Below, in pieces: positions 60,841-64,000 of a stretch of 64,000 nt of DNA. Origin of the DNA: Devosia algicola (lineage in GTDB: Bacteria > Pseudomonadota > Alphaproteobacteria > Rhizobiales > Devosiaceae); the NCBI RefSeq assembly GCF_028816455.1, contig NZ_CP118246.1, positions 434,001 through 498,000 of the forward strand. Reading direction: 5' to 3'. The translations under genes and the position numbers were made by a program. A model generated the notes under the pieces. The model was not told where the DNA came from, did no database searches, and saw only the letters and a list, made by a program, of their open reading frames with translations. Within the stretch, counting starts at the first letter, position 1. Each line of letters opens with the position of its first letter.

Positions 60841-61683
60841 ATGCAGGATAGCGCACGGGGTACGATGGTCGAGCAGTTGTCTGGAGGTGTGAAGCTTAGG
60901 GTGCGACAGGCCACGAAGGTTTACCCCACTGCGTCTGGCGACCTGTTGGCAATTGACCGTTGTGATCTTGATGTGCGGGCCGGTGAGATTGTTTGCGTCG
61001 TTGGACCTTCCGGTAGCGGCAAGACGACATTGCTGTGGTCGATGTCGGGATTGCATGGCCTGAGTTCCGGCGAGGTGCAGCTTGATGGCAAGCCGATCAC
61101 CAAACCCAGCCGGGATATTGGTATGGTGTTTCAGGATGCCAATCTGCTGCCTTGGCGCACCGTCGAGGCCAATATCAATTTTCCTTTCGAAATTATGGGG
61201 CAGGCACCCGACAAGGCGTGGATTGCCCAACTCGTGCATCGGGTGGGCCTGGAGGGCTTTGAACACCGTATGCCGTCCGAACTTTCTGGCGGCATGCAGC
61301 AGCGCGTCGCGTTGGTTCGGGCGCTATCTTTCAAACCGTCCGTGCTGCTGATGGACGAGCCCTTCGGGGCGCTTGATGCATTCACGCGTGAGGAAATGAA
61401 CCATCTGGTCGAGGAAATCTATCTCGATACCCACACCACGATCGTACTCATCACCCACTCAATCGAGGAGGCCATTTTCCTGGCCGACCGGGTGATCGTG
61501 ATGAGTGCGCGGCCCGGCCGGATTGCCAGCGAACATGTGGTTCCGTTTGCGCGGCCGCGGTCCATGGAAATCATGTCTACCAAGGACGTTTTCGATCTTA
61601 CCAACGTCATCAAAAAAGAGATCATCGGCGATCAGAAAAGCATGGCGGGCAGATCCGGTTCTGTCGTCAAGGCCACTGGTTAG
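60841..61683 (+). CDS. ABC ATP-binding protein, SsuB/TauB type
   Basis: 280 residues. Walker A GPSGSGKTT near residue 57, Q-loop MVFQDANLLPWRT, signature LSGGMQQR near 146, Walker B VLLMDEPFGALD and H-loop ITHS. The NLLPWRT sequence marks the nitrate/taurine/pyrimidine importer group. A 260-base gap separates it from the divergent RpiR gene. The permease follows after 9 bases. Confidence 0.9.
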   Translation: MQDSARGTMVEQLSGGVKLRVRQATKVYPTASGDLLAIDRCDLDVRAGEIVCVVGPSGSGKTTLLWSMSGLHGLSSGEVQLDGKPITKPSRDIGMVFQDANLLPWRTVEANINFPFEIMGQAPDKAWIAQLVHRVGLEGFEHRMPSELSGGMQQRVALVRALSFKPSVLLMDEPFGALDAFTREEMNHLVEEIYLDTHTTIVLITHSIEEAIFLADRVIVMSARPGRIASEHVVPFARPRSMEIMSTKDVFDLTNVIKKEIIGDQKSMAGRSGSVVKATG

Positions 61684-61692
61684 GAGAGCCCA

Positions 61693-62538
61693 ATGGAAAG
61701 CACCGATGCCATCCCGCAGTTCTCAAAATCGGAAAGCAAAGCCGGTGGGGTCGGCGTCTCCAATATGTCGGCGCTCGCTGCCGGACCGGGCATTCAGTCG
61801 GTACGCGACGTTGCAATCATTGTTATGGTTGCGGTGATTGTTATTGGTGGTCTGGAACTGGTGCTCAATATTTTTGCCGTGCCGCAATACGTTATGCCCA
61901 AGCCCAGCGAGATCGCGGTGGCGCTGGTCACCGACTTCTGGTTCATCCTGCCCCATCTCGGGCACACGCTGGTAGAACTGTTTTCCGGCTTTGGCATTGG
62001 CGCGCTTGTCGGGTTGATCCTTGCCGCGGTGATCACTCAGTTTCCGTTCGCCGAAAAGATCATTACCCCCTATATCCTGCTATTGGTCACCACTCCCATG
62101 TTGGCCTTGGTCCCGCTACTGATCCTGCGCTTCGGCTTTGGTTATACGCCGCGCATTATCGCTGTTGCATTGGCAGCCGGGCCAATGGTGATGATCAACG
62201 CTGCAACAGGCTTTCGCCGGGTGGATCGCGGAAAGATCGCGCTCGCGCGCTCCTATGGCGCATCAACGCTGCAGATATTCTGGAAAATTCGCGCGCCTAT
62301 GGCGCTGCCCATGATCTTTGTCGGCTTGATGGTTGGTTCGATTTTTGGACTGCTGACTGCCGTCGGCGCCGAAATGGTTGGGGGTGGTTTTGGCCTTGGC
62401 AACCGTCTCACCTCCTATTCTTCTATGATCCAGATGCCCCAGTTCTTCGCTGTGGTGCTGATCCTCTCGATCCTTGGCATTCTCATCTATGTGCTCTTCT
62501 TCCTGCTCGGGAAGAAGTTTGCAAGTTGGGAGGCCTGA
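61693..62538 (+). CDS. ABC permease, SsuC/ThiX type
   Basis: 281 residues, six predicted helices with PHLGHTLVELFSGFGIGALVGLILA and coupling loop KIALARSYGASTLQIFWKIRAPMALP. GGAGAG just upstream of the ATG. Partner of the 60841 ATPase and the 62602 binding protein. Confidence 0.9.
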   Translation: MESTDAIPQFSKSESKAGGVGVSNMSALAAGPGIQSVRDVAIIVMVAVIVIGGLELVLNIFAVPQYVMPKPSEIAVALVTDFWFILPHLGHTLVELFSGFGIGALVGLILAAVITQFPFAEKIITPYILLLVTTPMLALVPLLILRFGFGYTPRIIAVALAAGPMVMINAATGFRRVDRGKIALARSYGASTLQIFWKIRAPMALPMIFVGLMVGSIFGLLTAVGAEMVGGGFGLGNRLTSYSSMIQMPQFFAVVLILSILGILIYVLFFLLGKKFASWEA

Positions 62539-62601
62539 GGCAAAGGCCTGCCCGTGAATGGCAGGAAAGGACTACGAAACGACCATCAACAGGGGAATAA
62601 C

Positions 62602-63759
62602 ATGGACAGATTTTCGCTGCACGGCCTGACCCGCCGCACCTTTCTGCAAGTCTCAGCCGCAGGCGTCGTTACGGCCACCGTACTGGGAGGCGTTCGCGAC
62701 GCCGCCGCAGCTCCGTACTCGAAATTCACATGGATCTCGCCGCGCGGCACGCTCGAAGTGCTCGACGACTACGGCTATTGGATCGGCAAAAAAATGGGCT
62801 ACTTCGACGATCTGGGAGTCGATGAAGAATTGCAGCCCGGCCCGTCCGACGGCACCGCGACGGTCAAGTTTGTCGATGTTGGCCAGGCCGACATGGGCTT
62901 CCCGTCACCGGGCATTTTCGCTTTCGCTCTCGAGAACGGCATGAAACTCAAGTCCGCCTACCATTGGGGCGCGCTTGATACGTTCAGTCTGGCTTTCCGC
63001 AAAGGCGAGGGCACCAATGACCTCAAAACCCTTGAGGGAAAAACCATTCTACTCGGTTCTGCGGCGTGGCAGTCGATTGTTGATCCGATGCTGGCGGTTC
63101 ACGGAGTGGACATCACAAAGATCAAATATGTCGAAGCCGGCTGGCCCACTTGGGGCACAGCGCTTGCCGCTGGCCAGGGGGATGCCGCTCTCGCTTGGGA
63201 AGGGCTGCGGGCCGAGTGGATCGGATCTGGTCTGGACTTCGAATACTGGCTTGGTGTGCAGCGCTCGCCGTTGTTTGCCAACACCTACGTCGTCCGCGCT
63301 GAAGACCTTGAGGACCCAGACAAAAAAGCCTTCTTGATCAAGTACCTGCGTGCCTGGTCGATGGGTCTCGAGTTTGCGACCCATAATCCAATGGCCGCTG
63401 TCGATGCTGTATTTCAGCAGTTCCCGTCGCTGGCCTCCAATATTGGGCCGGATCTGGGTGCCATGTCGATCTTGCAGCAGAGCAACGTCGTGCGCGGTGA
63501 CATGTCAAAGCGCAAAGGCTGGGGCGACCACGATATGGCGGCTTGGCAGATCTTTTTCGACGAGATCTACAAACTCAAGCAGGTCAGCAATCCGATCAAG
63601 GCCGAGGACGTCTGCACCAATGAGTTGATCGAGGCGGCAAACGACTTTGATCACGAAAAGGTTAAAGCCGATGCCGCTGCCTACGAACTTCCTGCCGAAC
63701 TCGCTGCCGTCGACATCGATGAAGTGAGGTCTCATTTGTTCGATCAGGCCGTATCCTGA
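62602..63759 (+). CDS. ABC substrate-binding protein, NMT1/THI5-like
   Basis: 385 residues. A twin-arginine type signal (LTRRTFLQVSAAGVVTA) is followed by an NMT1-like domain: YWIGKKMGYFDDLGVDEELQPGPSDGTATVKFVDVGQADMGFPSPGIF. AGGGGAA precedes the ATG. Family members bind thiamin-pyrimidine precursors, sulfonates or nitriles; the ligand here is unknown, but an RpiR regulator and two redox enzymes suggest a sugar-related or organic solute. Confidence 0.88.
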   Translation: MDRFSLHGLTRRTFLQVSAAGVVTATVLGGVRDAAAAPYSKFTWISPRGTLEVLDDYGYWIGKKMGYFDDLGVDEELQPGPSDGTATVKFVDVGQADMGFPSPGIFAFALENGMKLKSAYHWGALDTFSLAFRKGEGTNDLKTLEGKTILLGSAAWQSIVDPMLAVHGVDITKIKYVEAGWPTWGTALAAGQGDAALAWEGLRAEWIGSGLDFEYWLGVQRSPLFANTYVVRAEDLEDPDKKAFLIKYLRAWSMGLEFATHNPMAAVDAVFQQFPSLASNIGPDLGAMSILQQSNVVRGDMSKRKGWGDHDMAAWQIFFDEIYKLKQVSNPIKAEDVCTNELIEAANDFDHEKVKADAAAYELPAELAAVDIDEVRSHLFDQAVS

Positions 63760-63770
63760 CACTAAACTGC

Positions 63771-63795
63771 CGCGGGCGGTCTCGAGCCGCCCGCG
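63771..63795 (+). terminator. hairpin between importer and oxidoreductase genes
   Basis: Perfect 9-bp stem CGCGGGCGG (63771-63779) with CCGCCCGCG (63787-63795), then only TTTAA. A weak terminator or a processing/attenuation hairpin, since the next gene is on the same strand. Confidence 0.55.
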
Positions 63796-63825
63796 TTTAA
63801 TGGCAATTCACAAGGGGAGGGCGGT

Positions 63826-64000
63826 ATGCCCAACAAGGTTAGGGTACTCGTCATTGGTCTTGGCAACATGGGCAAGTCCCATGCAAGCGCCTATCACCGC
63901 AATGACGGCTTCGAAATCGTCGGATTGATGAGCCGGTCGATCAAGGGCAAAGAGATCCCCGCCGAATTGACCGGCTACCCCTTGTTCGAAGACTATGACG
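63826..64000 (+). CDS. Gfo/Idh/MocA oxidoreductase, start only
   Basis: 58 residues before the window ends. ATG after GGGGAGGG. MPNKVRVLVIGLGNMGKSHASAYHRNDGFEIVGL is a typical Rossmann NAD(P)-binding start for sugar oxidoreductases of this family. It is probably the next member of the importer operon. Confidence 0.85.
   Translation, partial: MPNKVRVLVIGLGNMGKSHASAYHRNDGFEIVGLMSRSIKGKEIPAELTGYPLFEDYD

Overview
The window looks like the chromosome of an alphaproteobacterium, probably of the order Hyphomicrobiales (Rhizobiales). The reasons are the AgpA-type alpha-galactoside locus, the cysD plus fused cysNC arrangement, the tRNA sequences and the general gene content. A Devosia-like genus would fit, but that is inference. 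It is ordinary metabolic backbone interrupted by one integrated element.

Layout. 0-3.2 kb: a FIST sensor gene coupled to a GGDEF-EAL gene. 3.2-9.2 kb (minus strand): a small membrane protein, an ABC importer whose substrate-binding protein is fused to its permease, a sorbosone-dehydrogenase-like protein, a haloacid dehalogenase and a YghU-type GST. 9.7 kb: tRNA-Gly. 9.9-28.6 kb: a catabolic island for alpha-galactosides, with two PhyH/AraC modules at its ends, two GH36 alpha-galactosidases, a family-5 ABC importer, and galactose/galactonate enzymes (aldose epimerase, short-chain dehydrogenase, DgoD-like dehydratase) with a FadR-type regulator. 28.8-33.3 kb: small enzymes and a decayed sugar ABC/GntR locus. 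33.35-48.28 kb: an element integrated into the anticodon loop of a tRNA-Thr gene. It carries an integrase, two AlpA-like proteins, a primase-polymerase/helicase, phage-structural remnants and a LlaJI/McrBC-like restriction-modification cargo with two methyltransferases, and it brings its own intact tRNA-Thr(TGT). 48.4-56.9 kb: sulfate activation (cysD, cysNC), glutathione-dependent formaldehyde dehydrogenase, YaiI, a polysaccharide deacetylase, an RlmB-type rRNA methyltransferase and tRNA-Tyr. 57.4-64 kb: a broken ROK regulator, a GMC oxidoreductase, an RpiR regulator, an NMT1/SsuA-type ABC importer and the start of a Gfo/Idh/MocA oxidoreductase.

The most striking signal is in the sequence itself. 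Twenty-two single-base frameshifts, in genes from every part of the window, all lie at GAGCCT (or AGGCTC on the other strand). Removing one C (or G), so that the site reads GAGCT, restores a full-length conserved protein every time. This is best explained as a systematic base-calling error at a particular, possibly chemically modified, sequence and not as gene decay. A few homopolymer deletions (cysD, the aldose epimerase gene) also point to long-read sequence without polishing. Coordinates below span the repaired genes.

How the genes work together. The central island would import raffinose/melibiose-type sugars, release galactose with the two GH36 enzymes, mutarotate and oxidise it, and dehydrate galactonate. 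The kinase and aldolase that would complete the pathway are not in the window. The element's restriction-modification cargo sits next to its right attachment site, as expected of a mobile defence module.
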